Notes: a model not told the origin generated them from the letters alone. A stretch of 44,060 nt of DNA from an uncultured beta proteobacterium (GCA_903864505.1 CAIPGC010000126.1:1-44060); one strand, 5' to 3'; shown: positions 18,022-26,728, counted from the first letter of the stretch. A program made the numbers and translations.

Positions 18022-19883
18022 GGATGCATCCCCGAACGCGGCACCGCTGTGCGGGTGGTCTGCCAGCGAACACCCAAAATGCCCGAGGGTGCCGCCACCA
18101 TGATGACCATGACCAGCACACCCAGTGCCCCGCGCCAGTATTCAAAGCCGCGCCCCAGTGCCGCGCCGGCAGCCACCAGCAGTCCGGCGCCAGCGGCCGA
18201 TCCCCAAAGCGCGTGCATGCCTCCAAGCAAGACCACCAGCAGTGCATCCAGTGAGGTCGACACTGAGGCCACGGACGGGAATACCGCCCCCTGATGGGCC
18301 GCGAACAAGCCACCGGCCAGGCCCGCCATCGCAGCCCCGCCCAGGTAGCTCCGGAACTTGATGCGCAACAGCGGCAATCCGCTGGCCGCAGCGCGCAACG
18401 GCGCATCGCGTACCGCCTGCAGCGATAAGCCAAGGGTGGACTGGCTCAAGCGCTCCAGCCCCGCAACACTGAGAATGGCCAGCCCCAGCAGCAGTGCGAA
18501 GAAGGGCAACCGTGCCGTGTCCGGCACCAGCCTCAGGCCAATGAGCCCGTTGTCGCCCCCGGTCACCCCCACCCACTGGCTCGCTGTGGCCCAAACCACC
18601 TGTGCCAATGCCAGTGACAGCATGGCCAGGTACACCCCTGCGCTGCGCACCAGCACACCACCCAGCGCGGCGGCAACCAGCAATGCCGCGAAGCTCCCCG
18701 CCGCCAGTGCTGCCGGCAGACTCCAACCCCATGCCGTGTGCACCAGGGCGGCACCATAGGCACCCAGACCGAAAAAGGCCGCATGCCCAAAACTGACCAA
18801 TCCACCCAGGGCCATCATGGCCTGCAAACTGACACCAAAAATGAGCAGGATGAGTGCATCGCTGGCCAGCGACTGCCCATAATCCCCGATCCACCAAGCG
18901 GCCAGCGCCAGTGCTGCAAACACCCCATACACCGACCAGCGAGCACGTCGGGTGCGGGGAAACACGTGGAACCGCGGAGCCATCTCGTTCGCACCAGCCT
19001 GGATCGGCTTTCCCAAAAGGCCCTGGGGACGCAATGCCAGCACCAATGCCATGGTCATGAACACCAGCACCAGAGTTGCCTGAGGAAATACAACCACTCC
19101 CAGAGCATGGACCAGGCCAATCAGCAAGGCGGCGAAGAAGGCTCCGCTGATGCTGCCAAGGCCACCGGTCACCACCACCACAAAAGTCTCCACCACCACG
19201 TTGGTGTCCATTTGCAGGTGCGCCGGTTCACGGGGCAACTGCAGGGCACCGCCCAATCCGGCCAGCGCGCATCCCAGCACCACCGCGGCCAGCATCAGCG
19301 GTGCAGGATTGATACCAAGGGCGGACAGCATGGCACGGTCCTGGGTGGCGGCCTGCAGCCGCGCACCAAACACTGTGCGGGTAAGCAACAGATGCAGGCC
19401 CAGCCAGACCAGCGGTCCCAGCGCAATGCAGAGCACCTGATACTGCGGGAAAAAGTCGTTACCGAGTTGGAACGCACCTTTGAGTCCCGGAAACCGGGGC
19501 GCAAACAGTTCGTCCGGTCCGAAACACCAGCGCATGGCATCGCGCAGTGCCAGACTCAGGCCAAAAGTGGCGACCAACTGGTATAGCTCTGGCACCCCAT
19601 AGAGCCGCCTCAGCAATAGAAATTCGGCTATAGCGCCCGTCAGCGCTGCGCAAGCCGCTCCAAAAACAATAGCAATTGCATACAGCTCCGGGCTCTCACA
19701 CCACGCCGGAAACCAGTTCACCAACCAGTGCGCGCTGAACATTGCCCCGAGCATGTAAAAGCTGCCATGCGCAAAATTGACAATGCGCGTCACGCCAAAG
19801 ATCAGGGTTAGCCCCGCCGCCATCAGAAACAGCGTGGTGGCGTAGCTCAGTCCATTGAGAAACTGGATAAAAGCGAAGATCAT
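18018..19883 (-). CDS. Fused LivH-LivM permease of a branched-chain-amino-acid-type ABC transporter
   Basis: The 621-residue membrane protein joins both permease subunits in one chain. Residues 1 to about 290 are LivH-like (VTRIVNFAHGSFYMLGA, then the coupling region VTGGLGSISGAFFAALLIG). After a short basic linker (near PRTRRARWS), residues from about 315 are LivM-like (GGLVSFGHAAFFGLGAYGAA and LGGMHALWGSAAGAGLLVAA). Such fusions occur in some proteobacterial HAAT transporters. No periplasmic substrate-binding protein is encoded in the operon, so the binding partner lies elsewhere. The segment near residues 71-88 coincides with a copy of a dispersed repeat. Nitroreductase ends 17 bases upstream. 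Confidence 0.92.
   Translation of the reverse strand: MIFAFIQFLNGLSYATTLFLMAAGLTLIFGVTRIVNFAHGSFYMLGAMFSAHWLVNWFPAWCESPELYAIAIVFGAACAALTGAIAEFLLLRRLYGVPELYQLVATFGLSLALRDAMRWCFGPDELFAPRFPGLKGAFQLGNDFFPQYQVLCIALGPLVWLGLHLLLTRTVFGARLQAATQDRAMLSALGINPAPLMLAAVVLGCALAGLGGALQLPREPAHLQMDTNVVVETFVVVVTGGLGSISGAFFAALLIGLVHALGVVVFPQATLVLVFMTMALVLALRPQGLLGKPIQAGANEMAPRFHVFPRTRRARWSVYGVFAALALAAWWIGDYGQSLASDALILLIFGVSLQAMMALGGLVSFGHAAFFGLGAYGAALVHTAWGWSLPAALAAGSFAALLVAAALGGVLVRSAGVYLAMLSLALAQVVWATASQWVGVTGGDNGLIGLRLVPDTARLPFFALLLGLAILSVAGLERLSQSTLGLSLQAVRDAPLRAAASGLPLLRIKFRSYLGGAAMAGLAGGLFAAHQGAVFPSVASVSTSLDALLVVLLGGMHALWGSAAGAGLLVAAGAALGRGFEYWRGALGVLVMVIMVAAPSGILGVRWQTTRTAVPRSGMHP
19621..19673 (-). repeat. 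Dispersed repeat copy A inside the livH part of the permease gene
   Basis: On the minus strand this reads GCTATTGTTTTTGGAGCGGC, then TTGCGCAGCGCTGACGGGCG and CTATAGCCGAATT. It shares the register and the ACGGGCG core with the copy at 35164 and the GCTA-AGCC end with the copy at 41857. It is translated in frame as AIVFGAACAALTGAIAEF, which also fits a LivH membrane helix, so chance similarity cannot be excluded. Confidence 0.45.
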
Positions 19884-19900
19884 GGAGGGCGGGCGAACCG

Positions 19901-20596
19901 CTACCCGAGCCAGGTCGTAAACTCATTCACTGGCACGCGCGGTGTGTGAAATGTGTTGACCAGGGCCGATTCGTCGGCATAGCCCAGGGCCATTGCACAC
20001 ACCAGCATTTCATTTTCACTGGCGCCGACGTGGGGCATGATGATCTTCGAAAATCCGTTCCATGCCGCCTGAGGGCAGGTATGCAAGCCATGACCGCGCG
20101 CAGACACCATGATGCTTTGCAAAAAGCACCCGTAGTCCAGCAATGACCCGCGGCCCATGGCGCGATCAACGGTAAATACCAAACCGACGGGAGCATCAAA
20201 AAAGCGGAAATTGGCCTGGTGCTGGGCGTGCATTTTGTCTTTGTCCGCCTTGCCAATTCCAAGCAAGCCGTACAGTCCCCACCCGTTTTCACGCCGGCGC
20301 TCGATGTAGGGACTGGTCCACTTCAGCGGGTAGTAGTCGTATTCCTCGGCGTAGTCAGCGGCCAGGGCCGGGTTGGCGCGGATCGCGTCGTGGGCGGCGC
20401 AGACCTGGCCCACCAGCGCATCCCGACTCGCGCCCCGCAGTACGTAGACCTTCCAGGGCTGGCAATTGGTTCCCGAAGGCGCTCGACTCGCCACCTGAAG
20501 GATTTGTTCCAGCACCGCCCGGGGCACCGTCTGCCCAGTAAAAGCACGAGCCGACATGCGGGAATTGATCGCCGCATCTACCACTGAAGTATTCAT
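19901..20596 (-). CDS. Nitroreductase family protein
   Basis: The 231-residue flavoprotein is of the NfsB/FRase-I-like nitroreductase superfamily. It begins with a helix containing [15 protein letters not shown], the R-S-x-R-x-F type FMN-phosphate contact. It has [19 protein letters not shown] as the second FMN-binding element and a late [16 protein letters not shown]. The usual role is NAD(P)H-dependent two-electron reduction of nitro, quinone or enone groups; the natural substrate is unknown. Its ATG overlaps the stop codon of the upstream thioesterase gene (ATGA), and it precedes the permease by 17 bases. Coupling to a transporter suggests the imported compound may be reduced, but this is only inference. 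Confidence 0.85.
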   Translation of the reverse strand: MNTSVVDAAINSRMSARAFTGQTVPRAVLEQILQVASRAPSGTNCQPWKVYVLRGASRDALVGQVCAAHDAIRANPALAADYAEEYDYYPLKWTSPYIERRRENGWGLYGLLGIGKADKDKMHAQHQANFRFFDAPVGLVFTVDRAMGRGSLLDYGCFLQSIMVSARGHGLHTCPQAAWNGFSKIIMPHVGASENEMLVCAMALGYADESALVNTFHTPRVPVNEFTTWLG

Positions 20597-21036
20597 CGCA
20601 GGGTCTCCAAAACAGATTTCAGTTGTGCGGGCAATGGCACCGGTCGGCGCGTAACCGCGTTCACATAGATATGCACAAAATGGCCTTTGGCCGCCGTCAG
20701 TTCGCCGGCACCAAAGATCCCCACTTCATAACGAACACTGGAACTTCCGAGTGTTGCGACCCGAATACCAACATCCACGGTCTGCGGAAATGCCAGTGGG
20801 GCAAAGTAATTGCAGCCTGTTTCCACTACCAGTCCAATGGTTTGGCTGGCATGTATGTCCAACACTCCCTGCTCAATGAGATAGGCATTCACGGCAGTAT
20901 CAAACCAGCTGTAGTACACCACGTTATTGACGTGTCCATAAGCGTCGTTGTCCATCCATCGGGTGGCGATAGAGCGAAAGACGCGGTAAGCACTGCGGTG
21001 TTCGGGCGCAGGTTTCGAATTGGCGAGTTCTGACAT
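20593..21036 (-). CDS. Acyl-CoA thioesterase, 4HBT hotdog family (YbgC/FadM-like)
   Basis: The 147-residue single-domain hotdog protein carries the catalytic signature [20 protein letters not shown] at about residues 27-46. This is the D-x-x-G-H-V-N-N-x-x-Y pattern of the 4-hydroxybenzoyl-CoA/YbgC group. It should hydrolyse acyl-CoA thioesters; chain length or aromatic preference cannot be read from sequence. I use the ATG at 21036 rather than the GTG at 21042 given in the ORF track. It is the first gene of the nine-gene minus-strand run and overlaps the nitroreductase gene by four bases. Confidence 0.88.
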   Translation of the reverse strand: MSELANSKPAPEHRSAYRVFRSIATRWMDNDAYGHVNNVVYYSWFDTAVNAYLIEQGVLDIHASQTIGLVVETGCNYFAPLAFPQTVDVGIRVATLGSSSVRYEVGIFGAGELTAAKGHFVHIYVNAVTRRPVPLPAQLKSVLETLR

Positions 21037-21122
21037 GACCACATTTTGCCAGCCTTGAAGTTCCCGCCCCCACGTGATGTCAGGACGATGACCAAAAACG
21101 AAATTTAGAAAAGCCTAACTAA

Positions 21123-21141
21123 TTTGTTGCAATGCAACAAA
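21123..21141. promoter_or_regulatory. Palindrome upstream of the phasin promoter (candidate PhaR operator)
   Basis: TTTGTTGCA-A-TGCAACAAA is a perfect 9-bp inverted repeat with a 1-base centre, lying just upstream of the phasin -35 box. PhaR, the repressor of phasin genes, is known to bind TGC/GCA-rich dyads in other bacteria, so this is a natural candidate site. The regulator is not encoded in the window. Confidence 0.5.
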
Positions 21142-21147
21142 AATTGC

Positions 21148-21175
21148 TTGCACTGCACTGCCCAATCCCTATAAT
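21148..21175 (+). promoter_or_regulatory. Sigma-70 promoter of the phasin gene
   Basis: A -35 box TTGCAC (21148-21153), a 16-base spacer and a perfect -10 box TATAAT (21170-21175) lie 90 bases before the phasin ATG. The strong -10 fits a highly expressed granule protein. Confidence 0.7.
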
Positions 21176-21265
21176 TCAAACCATGCTGCAGCGCAACATA
21201 TCGGGCGAAACCCCAGTTGATACGCAGACACCTGTCGCTTAACTTTTAACCTCTGGAGAATTTTC

Positions 21266-21808
21266 ATGATGACTGTAGAACAAGTAATGGCTTCCCACAA
21301 AGCAAACATCGAAACCCTGTTTGGCTTGACCAGCAAGGCATTTGAAGGCGTAGAAAAAATCGTCGAATTGAACCTGACAGCCTCCAAGGCCGCCCTGTCG
21401 GAAGTGTCCAACCACACCCAATCCGTTCTCAGCGTAAAGGACGCACAGGAACTGTTGGCATTGCAGTCAGGTCTTCTGCAGCCCCTGGCTGAGAAGACTG
21501 CAGCCTACAGCCGTCACCTGTATGACATCGCGACTGGCACCGGCGCCGAATTCAGCAAGGCATTTGAAGGTCAGACCGCTGATGCACAGAAGAAATTTTT
21601 GGGCCTGGTGGATAACGCAGCCAAAAACGCACCTGCTGGCTCCGAAGCTGCTGTTGCCGTGATGAAGAGCACTGTTGCGGCTGCCAACAATGCCCTCGAA
21701 TCCGTTCAAAAAGCGGTAAAGCAGGCAACTGAAGTGGCGGAAGCCAACTTCAATGCAGTGGCCGCTACGGCAACCAACGCTACCAAGGCCACTGCCAAGA
21801 AGCGTTGA
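21266..21808 (+). CDS. phaP: Phasin (polyhydroxyalkanoate granule-associated protein)
   Basis: The 180-residue protein is predicted entirely alpha-helical and matches the phasin_2 family. It begins [20 protein letters not shown] and continues with amphipathic Ala/Lys/Glu-rich helices, including [20 protein letters not shown]. It ends in a Lys/Ala-rich tail ([12 protein letters not shown]) like those of PhaP and related granule proteins. Phasins coat polyhydroxybutyrate granules in the cytoplasm and limit coalescence. CTGGAGA provides a good ribosome-binding site. A strong promoter with an upstream palindrome precedes it and a terminator follows after an unusually long 155-base 3' region. It is monocistronic. 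Confidence 0.92.
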   Translation: MMTVEQVMASHKANIETLFGLTSKAFEGVEKIVELNLTASKAALSEVSNHTQSVLSVKDAQELLALQSGLLQPLAEKTAAYSRHLYDIATGTGAEFSKAFEGQTADAQKKFLGLVDNAAKNAPAGSEAAVAVMKSTVAAANNALESVQKAVKQATEVAEANFNAVAATATNATKATAKKR

Positions 21809-21963
21809 GCAGTTCAAAGGTGTTGCTTTGGTGAACTTACTCTAGCAACCGAGGGAAAACCCTGAGATAATTAGCATTCGCAAGCGATCTGAAATTGCAG
21901 GTTGCACGCAAAGGTTGTCTCCTCGGGTCCTTTCGAAACCTACAGGTTCAGGGATCCCTTCAA

Positions 21964-21993
21964 GGCCTCGTCGCAAGACGGGGCCTTTTTTTT
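21964..21993 (+). terminator. Intrinsic terminator downstream of phaP
   Basis: GGCCTCGTC-GCAA-GACGGGGCC forms a 9-bp stem (one T-G wobble) capped by a GCAA tetraloop, followed by eight T residues. It ends within the stop codon of the convergent patatin gene. Confidence 0.9.
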
Positions 21994-22915
21994 AGCGCGA
22001 CTTGGCCGCAATCGCCTGTTTCAACAGCGGCAGCAACTGCAGCATCGCCTGTCTGCCAGCCTCGATGGAGCGCTTGCGGGCCCCAAAATCAGAGCTGGCG
22101 ATTCCTGTTAGCGCAGGGCGGACAACCACATCCGCGTCTCTAAGCTCCAGCGTATTGATGCTTTTGCTCATGATGGAAAAGGTTTGCAGCAAAACGTCCA
22201 GCGTTCCGCCGGCAAGGTTGTTCTCCGGCGGGCTCGAAATATCCACAGCAATCACCAGTTCTGCGCCCATTTGCCGCGCAGCGCGAACCGGTACTGGCGA
22301 CACCAGTCCACCATCAACATATTCCTGCCCGGAGATCAGCACGGGCTCAAAGATTGCGGGCACCGCGCTGGAGGCGCGAACCGCGGTGCCGGTATCGCCA
22401 CGCTGAAACAGCATGCTTTGGCCGGTCTTGAGGTTGGTGGCCACAATACCCAGCGGCAAGGGCATGTTTTCGATCAGACGGGCACCCACCTGGTTATTGA
22501 CGTACTTTGCCAAGGCATCGCCGCGCAACATGCCGCGGTTGAACAACGGCAGTGTCCAATCCGCAATGGCGGCCTCTTCCATGGTTTCAGCGACACGCTG
22601 CAGTTGCGCACCCGTCCTGCCACTGGCATAAATGGCGGCCACCAAGCTTCCGGCGGATGTTCCTGCCACCAGGGTCGGCCGAATGCCTGCCTCCTCCAGC
22701 ACCTGAATCACCCCCACGTGCGCAAAACCGCGCGCCGCGCCGCCTCCGAGCGCCAGGCCAATGCGCGGTGGAACCTTGACTACCACCGGGGGTGGGAGCA
22801 CAGGAGATTGCACCGGCGGAACCGGAACATTCGGCTTCACCAGTTCGGGAGGGGCCGTGGCACACCCGACCAGTATCACAGCACCGAGCGCTGCGACTGC
22901 GGTCCTCAAAATCAT
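21992..22915 (-). CDS. Patatin-like phospholipase lipoprotein (RssA-like)
   Basis: The 307-residue protein has an N-terminal lipoprotein signal with lipobox LVGC at residues 15-18, then a Pro/Val-rich linker (about 22-48). The patatin domain follows: oxyanion hole GLALGGGAARGFAHVGV, nucleophile motif GTSAGS near residue 85, and the catalytic Asp in EYVDGGLVSPVPV. It should be a serine/aspartate-dyad lipid acyl hydrolase anchored in the outer or inner membrane facing the periplasm. The ATG overlaps the clpA stop codon (ATGA), so it is translated from the clpS-clpA transcript. Confidence 0.9.
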   Translation of the reverse strand: MILRTAVAALGAVILVGCATAPPELVKPNVPVPPVQSPVLPPPVVVKVPPRIGLALGGGAARGFAHVGVIQVLEEAGIRPTLVAGTSAGSLVAAIYASGRTGAQLQRVAETMEEAAIADWTLPLFNRGMLRGDALAKYVNNQVGARLIENMPLPLGIVATNLKTGQSMLFQRGDTGTAVRASSAVPAIFEPVLISGQEYVDGGLVSPVPVRAARQMGAELVIAVDISSPPENNLAGGTLDVLLQTFSIMSKSINTLELRDADVVVRPALTGIASSDFGARKRSIEAGRQAMLQLLPLLKQAIAAKSR

Positions 22916-25233
22916 CCGGCCGTTGCTTCTTCCGGCTTGGCCTTGCCCTTTTTCTCAGGCAAAGGCTGAATGTCCAGCAAGACTTCGGTTTTGGATTCAT
23001 CCTTATCGTCCAGATCCACCGTGAGGCGGCCTCCATCAATCAGCCGGCCAAACAGCAATTCATCGGCCAGAGCACGCCGAATCGTGTCCTGAATCAAGCG
23101 CTGCATGGGACGCGCACCCATCAGGGGATCAAAACCTTTCTTACCCAGGTGCTTGCGCAGCTTGTCGGTAAAGGTTACATCAACCTTCTTGTCTGCCAAC
23201 TGGGTTTCGAGCTGCAGCAGGAACTTGTCCACCACACGCAAGATGACATTCTCATCCAGCGATTTGAAGCTGACCGTGGCATCGAGTCGGTTGCGAAACT
23301 CGGGCGTGAACAGGCGCTTGATGTCCGCCATCTCATCTCCCGCTTCACGCGGGTTGGTAAATCCAATGCTGGCTTTGTTCATGGTCTCGGCACCCGCATT
23401 GGTCGTCATGATAATGATGATGTTGCGGAAGTCGGCCTTGCGTCCGTTGTTGTCGGTCAAGGAGCCGTGGTCCATTACCTGCAACAACACGTTAAATATG
23501 TCGGGGTGCGCCTTCTCGATCTCGTCGAGCAGCAACACGGCATGGGGTTTCTTTGTGATGGCTTCCGTCAACAAGCCACCTTGATCGAACCCTACATAAC
23601 CCGGAGGTGCGCCAATCAAGCGGCTCACTGCATGGCGCTCCATGTACTCACTCATGTCAAAGCGAATAAGCTCAATGCCCATGATGTACGCCAGCTGCTT
23701 GGCTGCTTCGGTCTTGCCCACACCGGTTGGGCCACTGAACAAAAACGAACCGATAGGCTTGTCTCCCTTGCCCAAACCGGATCGTGCCATCTTCACTGCA
23801 GAAGCCAACACGTCAATCGCCTTGTCCTGACCGAACACCACGTTCTTCAGATCACGCTCAAGCGTCTTCAACTTGCCGCGGTCATCATTGGAGACATTGG
23901 CAGGAGGAATACGGGCAATCTTGGCGACAATCTCTTCCACTTCGGTCTTGCTGATAGTTTTCTTGCGCTTGCTCGCAGGAAGAATGCGTTGTGCGGCACC
24001 GGCTTCATCAATCACGTCAATGGCCTTGTCGGGCAGATGTCGGTCATTGATGTATTTGGCGCTCAATTCCGCTGCAGCCTGCAGGGCAGCCAACGCGTAC
24101 TTGACATTGTGGTGCTCTTCAAAGCGGGACTTCAGGCCTTTCAAGATCTCCACAGTTTGGTCGATGGTGGGTTCGACCACATCGACTTTCTGGAATCGAC
24201 GCGAAAGCGCTGCATCCTTCTCGAAAATGCCGCGGTACTCGCTGAAAGTGGTGGCACCGATGCACTTCAGCGCTCCGGTACTCAGGCCAGGCTTGAGAAG
24301 ATTGGAGGCATCCAATGTTCCCCCGGAAGCGGCACCCGCGCCGATCAGCGTATGAATTTCGTCAATGAAGAGCACCGCGTTGGGTTTGTCCTTGAGCGCT
24401 TTCAGCACGCCCTTGAGGCGCTGTTCGAAATCACCGCGGTACTTGGTTCCGGCCAGCAGCGCTCCCATGTCGAGCGAATGCACCACCGCTTCTGCCAAAA
24501 TTTCGGGTACTTCATTTTGCGTAATTCGCCACGCAAGCCCTTCTGCAATGGCAGTCTTTCCCACACCTGCCTCCCCCACAAGCAAGGGGTTATTCTTGCG
24601 GCGGCGGCACAAAATCTGAATAACACGCTCCACCTCATACTCGCGCCCGATCAGGGGGTCAATCTTGCCGTCTTTGGCAAGCTGGTTCAGATTGACAGTG
24701 TATTGTTCCAGCGGCGAAGCCTTCTCATTTTTCTCACTACTGCTGTCTTCGCCTTCGGCCTGATTTTCGCTCGCCTTCGTCGCTTCCGGAGGATCACTTT
24801 TTTTGATGCCATGGGCGATGAAATTGACCACATCGAGCCGTGTAACCCCCTGCTGGTGCAAGTAATACACCGCATGCGAATCTTTCTCGCCAAAGATGGC
24901 TACCAACACATTGGCACCGGTCACTTCCTTCTTGCCACTCCCAGTTGACTGCACATGCATGATTGCGCGCTGAATGACGCGCTGAAACCCCAGCGTGGGT
25001 TGGGTATCCACATCATCAGCGCCCGCCACCTGGGGGGTGTTGTCCTTGATGAAATTTGATAAGGACTTGCGCAAATCATCAATATTGGCGGAACACGCGC
25101 GCAGTACTTCAGCCGCGCTTGGGTTATCCAGCAGGGCAAGCAGTAAATGCTCCACGGTGATGAACTCGTGACGCTGCTGCCGTGCCTCCACAAACGCCAT
25201 ATGAAGGCTAACTTCCAACTCTTGTGCAATCAT
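22912..25233 (-). CDS. clpA: ATP-dependent Clp protease ATP-binding subunit ClpA
   Basis: The 773-residue AAA+ unfoldase has a Clp N-domain (MIAQELEVSLHMAFVEARQQ). AAA module 1 follows with Walker A GEAGVGKTA and Walker B VLFIDEIHTLIGAG, then AAA module 2 with Walker A GPTGVGKTE and AVLLLDEIEKAHPD. An IGF tripeptide in KASIGFTNPRE sits where ClpA docks to ClpP. It feeds substrates to ClpP, with ClpS as adaptor. The tail (about residues 740-773) is rich in Lys, Glu and Pro. GAAGGAAA provides a good ribosome-binding site. clpP is not in the window. Confidence 0.97.
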   Translation of the reverse strand: MIAQELEVSLHMAFVEARQQRHEFITVEHLLLALLDNPSAAEVLRACSANIDDLRKSLSNFIKDNTPQVAGADDVDTQPTLGFQRVIQRAIMHVQSTGSGKKEVTGANVLVAIFGEKDSHAVYYLHQQGVTRLDVVNFIAHGIKKSDPPEATKASENQAEGEDSSSEKNEKASPLEQYTVNLNQLAKDGKIDPLIGREYEVERVIQILCRRRKNNPLLVGEAGVGKTAIAEGLAWRITQNEVPEILAEAVVHSLDMGALLAGTKYRGDFEQRLKGVLKALKDKPNAVLFIDEIHTLIGAGAASGGTLDASNLLKPGLSTGALKCIGATTFSEYRGIFEKDAALSRRFQKVDVVEPTIDQTVEILKGLKSRFEEHHNVKYALAALQAAAELSAKYINDRHLPDKAIDVIDEAGAAQRILPASKRKKTISKTEVEEIVAKIARIPPANVSNDDRGKLKTLERDLKNVVFGQDKAIDVLASAVKMARSGLGKGDKPIGSFLFSGPTGVGKTEAAKQLAYIMGIELIRFDMSEYMERHAVSRLIGAPPGYVGFDQGGLLTEAITKKPHAVLLLDEIEKAHPDIFNVLLQVMDHGSLTDNNGRKADFRNIIIIMTTNAGAETMNKASIGFTNPREAGDEMADIKRLFTPEFRNRLDATVSFKSLDENVILRVVDKFLLQLETQLADKKVDVTFTDKLRKHLGKKGFDPLMGARPMQRLIQDTIRRALADELLFGRLIDGGRLTVDLDDKDESKTEVLLDIQPLPEKKGKAKPEEATAG

Positions 25234-25311
25234 CTGATTTCCTTCTGCCGTGCGTTGATGATTGACTGTAAACGGTTTCCCGCAATCCAGTCCGACAACC
25301 CAATTAAGTCA

Positions 25312-25674
25312 CTAAAAATTGATGGGCTCACTGATACATTTCAATGGGTGCCCTGCTTTGTGTGCAGCATCCAGCACCTGATCAACCTTCGTCGCAGCTA
25401 TGTCCTTGGAGTACACACCACAGACCCCTTTGCCATCCAAGTGAATTTTCAGCATTATCTGGGTGGCAGATTCCAGGTCTTTGCCAAAAAACTCCTGAAT
25501 GACCACCACCACAAACTCCATCGGGGTGTAGTCATCGTTGAGCATCAGCACTTGGTACATCTGTGGCGGCTCCACCTTTTGCGTACGCCGCTCCAGCACG
25601 ACCGAACCCCCTTCGTCCCGCTCCGGCGGTTGAGTTGCCGGGACAGGTGGTTTAAAAGGATTGTTTGTTGCCAT
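25312..25674 (-). CDS. clpS: ClpA adaptor protein ClpS
   Basis: The 120-residue protein has a flexible N-terminal arm followed by the ClpS core [20 protein letters not shown]. The N-D-D pair contributes to the N-degron pocket, and [20 protein letters not shown] carries the conserved pocket His. ClpS brings proteins with destabilising N-terminal residues to ClpAP. The ATG at 25674 ([10 protein letters not shown]) is chosen because the start at 25704 in the ORF track adds ten non-conserved residues. clpA begins 78 bases downstream, the usual order. Confidence 0.95.
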   Translation of the reverse strand: MATNNPFKPPVPATQPPERDEGGSVVLERRTQKVEPPQMYQVLMLNDDYTPMEFVVVVIQEFFGKDLESATQIMLKIHLDGKGVCGVYSKDIAATKVDQVLDAAHKAGHPLKCISEPINF

Positions 25675-25950
25675 GGATTTGATTCTATCGGCCCCCCGGG
25701 TCACTGCATTGCTTCAATGAAATGGAGCCGAATCGACCACATTCAAGAAGTGCCCACGACAAAAGTCCGCCAAGAGCCATCAACCCCGGACATAGTTGGC
25801 CGAATTCTCTGCTTGAAGAGATGAAAATTCTAGTCTCAAAAATTTGCGGGTATCTGTCAATTTCTGCGTTTACGATTGAAGGGTGGAAATGTCTTCTGCA
25901 ATCTGGACGATCTATTGTCTGCAACATCATCACTCACTGAGGAATATCAC

Positions 25951-26172
25951 ATGAACAAGCTTCTTGCCGCGTTAGTTGCTGGCCTGCTGTCGGTTGGAGC
26001 CTTCGCCCAAGCGACCGCCCTAACTGCACCTGCGGCACCCACCGTTACCCCTGCCGGGGCACCAACTGGTACCCCGGCAGTGAAGGCAACGAAGAAAGAA
26101 AAAGCCACGGCCCACAAGGGGAAAAAGTCAGCAAAGAAACATAAGTCGAAGAAGCAGGCCGCCAGAAAATAG
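25951..26172 (+). CDS. Small exported lysine/alanine-rich protein, unknown
   Basis: The 73-residue protein starts at the ATG at 25951 with TGAGGAA eight bases upstream. The N-terminus MNKLLAALVAGLLSVGAFAQ is a textbook signal peptide. The mature part has two phases: an Ala/Pro/Thr/Val/Gly stretch (about 21-46), then a strongly basic tail with repeated Lys-Lys pairs (KGKKSAKKHKSKKQAARK). I recognise no domain. The composition resembles acid-shock-type or polyanion-binding periplasmic peptides, but that is no more than composition. It stands alone, with a 276-base gap upstream toward clpS and a long hairpin just after it. Confidence 0.7.
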   Translation: MNKLLAALVAGLLSVGAFAQATALTAPAAPTVTPAGAPTGTPAVKATKKEKATAHKGKKSAKKHKSKKQAARK

Positions 26173-26189
26173 GCTTTGACGCACCAAAT

Positions 26190-26218
26190 GTGAAATGCCC
26201 GCTTTGCGGGCATTTCAC
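26190..26218. terminator. Long inverted repeat after the lysine-rich gene, probable terminator
   Basis: GTGAAATGCCCGC-TTT-GCGGGCATTTCAC is a perfect 13-bp stem with a 3-base loop, 18 bases after the stop codon. No long T tract follows, only ATTT within the stem, so termination is likely but not certain. It ends 22 bases before the next ATG. Confidence 0.6.
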
Positions 26219-26240
26219 CTGGTTACCCCACATTCACGCC

Positions 26241-26696
26241 ATGAAAAAAAAATCCATTGTTGTCCTATCCTGTGCCGTACTTTGGACCGCGCTGGCCGGG
26301 GCCCAGGAAACTCCGCAATCCAATCTCCAGCGCACAATTCTGTCCGCAGGAATTCATCAAATTGACACCCAGCTTGCTTTCACGCCGGAGCAACATGCCA
26401 TCGGTCTGATGTTTCGCAGAGACATGCCGCAGCATGAGGGGATGCTGTTTGTTTTCTCGAACCCCCGCCAACAATGCTTCTGGATGAAGAACACCCTGAT
26501 ACCCTTGACGGCGGCCTTTGTTGCGGACGATGGGACCATCGTCAACCTGGAAGACATGAAGCCGCAGACGACAGAGTCACACTGTTCGAAGAAGCCGGTC
26601 CGCTTCGTCCTTGAAATGAATCAGGGCTGGTTTGTAAAGAAGGGGGTAAAGGCTGGCAGCAAACTTGCCGGAAACCCATTTTCAGCGGGCAGGTAG
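26241..26696 (+). CDS. DUF192 family exported protein
   Basis: The 151-residue protein has a signal peptide (MKKKSIVVLSCAVLWTALAG, cleavage after GAQ). The DUF192 core follows, seen as AIGLMFRRDMPQHEGMLFVF, FWMKNTLIPLTAAFVADDG and VLEMNQGWFVKKGVKAG. The family is widespread and small, with a beta-rich fold and no agreed function. The ATG at 26241 replaces the ORF-track start, which lies inside the upstream hairpin. It is convergent with sodB, from which a bidirectional terminator separates it. Confidence 0.88.
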   Translation: MKKKSIVVLSCAVLWTALAGAQETPQSNLQRTILSAGIHQIDTQLAFTPEQHAIGLMFRRDMPQHEGMLFVFSNPRQQCFWMKNTLIPLTAAFVADDGTIVNLEDMKPQTTESHCSKKPVRFVLEMNQGWFVKKGVKAGSKLAGNPFSAGR

Positions 26697-26728
26697 GCGC
26701 AAGCGCATGTTTGCCATGCTTCCAGAAC

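Noticed and set aside
18738-19586. 282-residue plus-strand ORF
   Set aside because: Antisense to the livHM fusion gene, low-complexity His/Gln/Lys-rich sequence, no ribosome-binding site.
22792-24948. 718-residue plus-strand ORF
   Set aside because: It is antisense to clpA, has no recognisable domain, and is rich in His, Gln and Leu as mirror frames of a GC-rich gene usually are.
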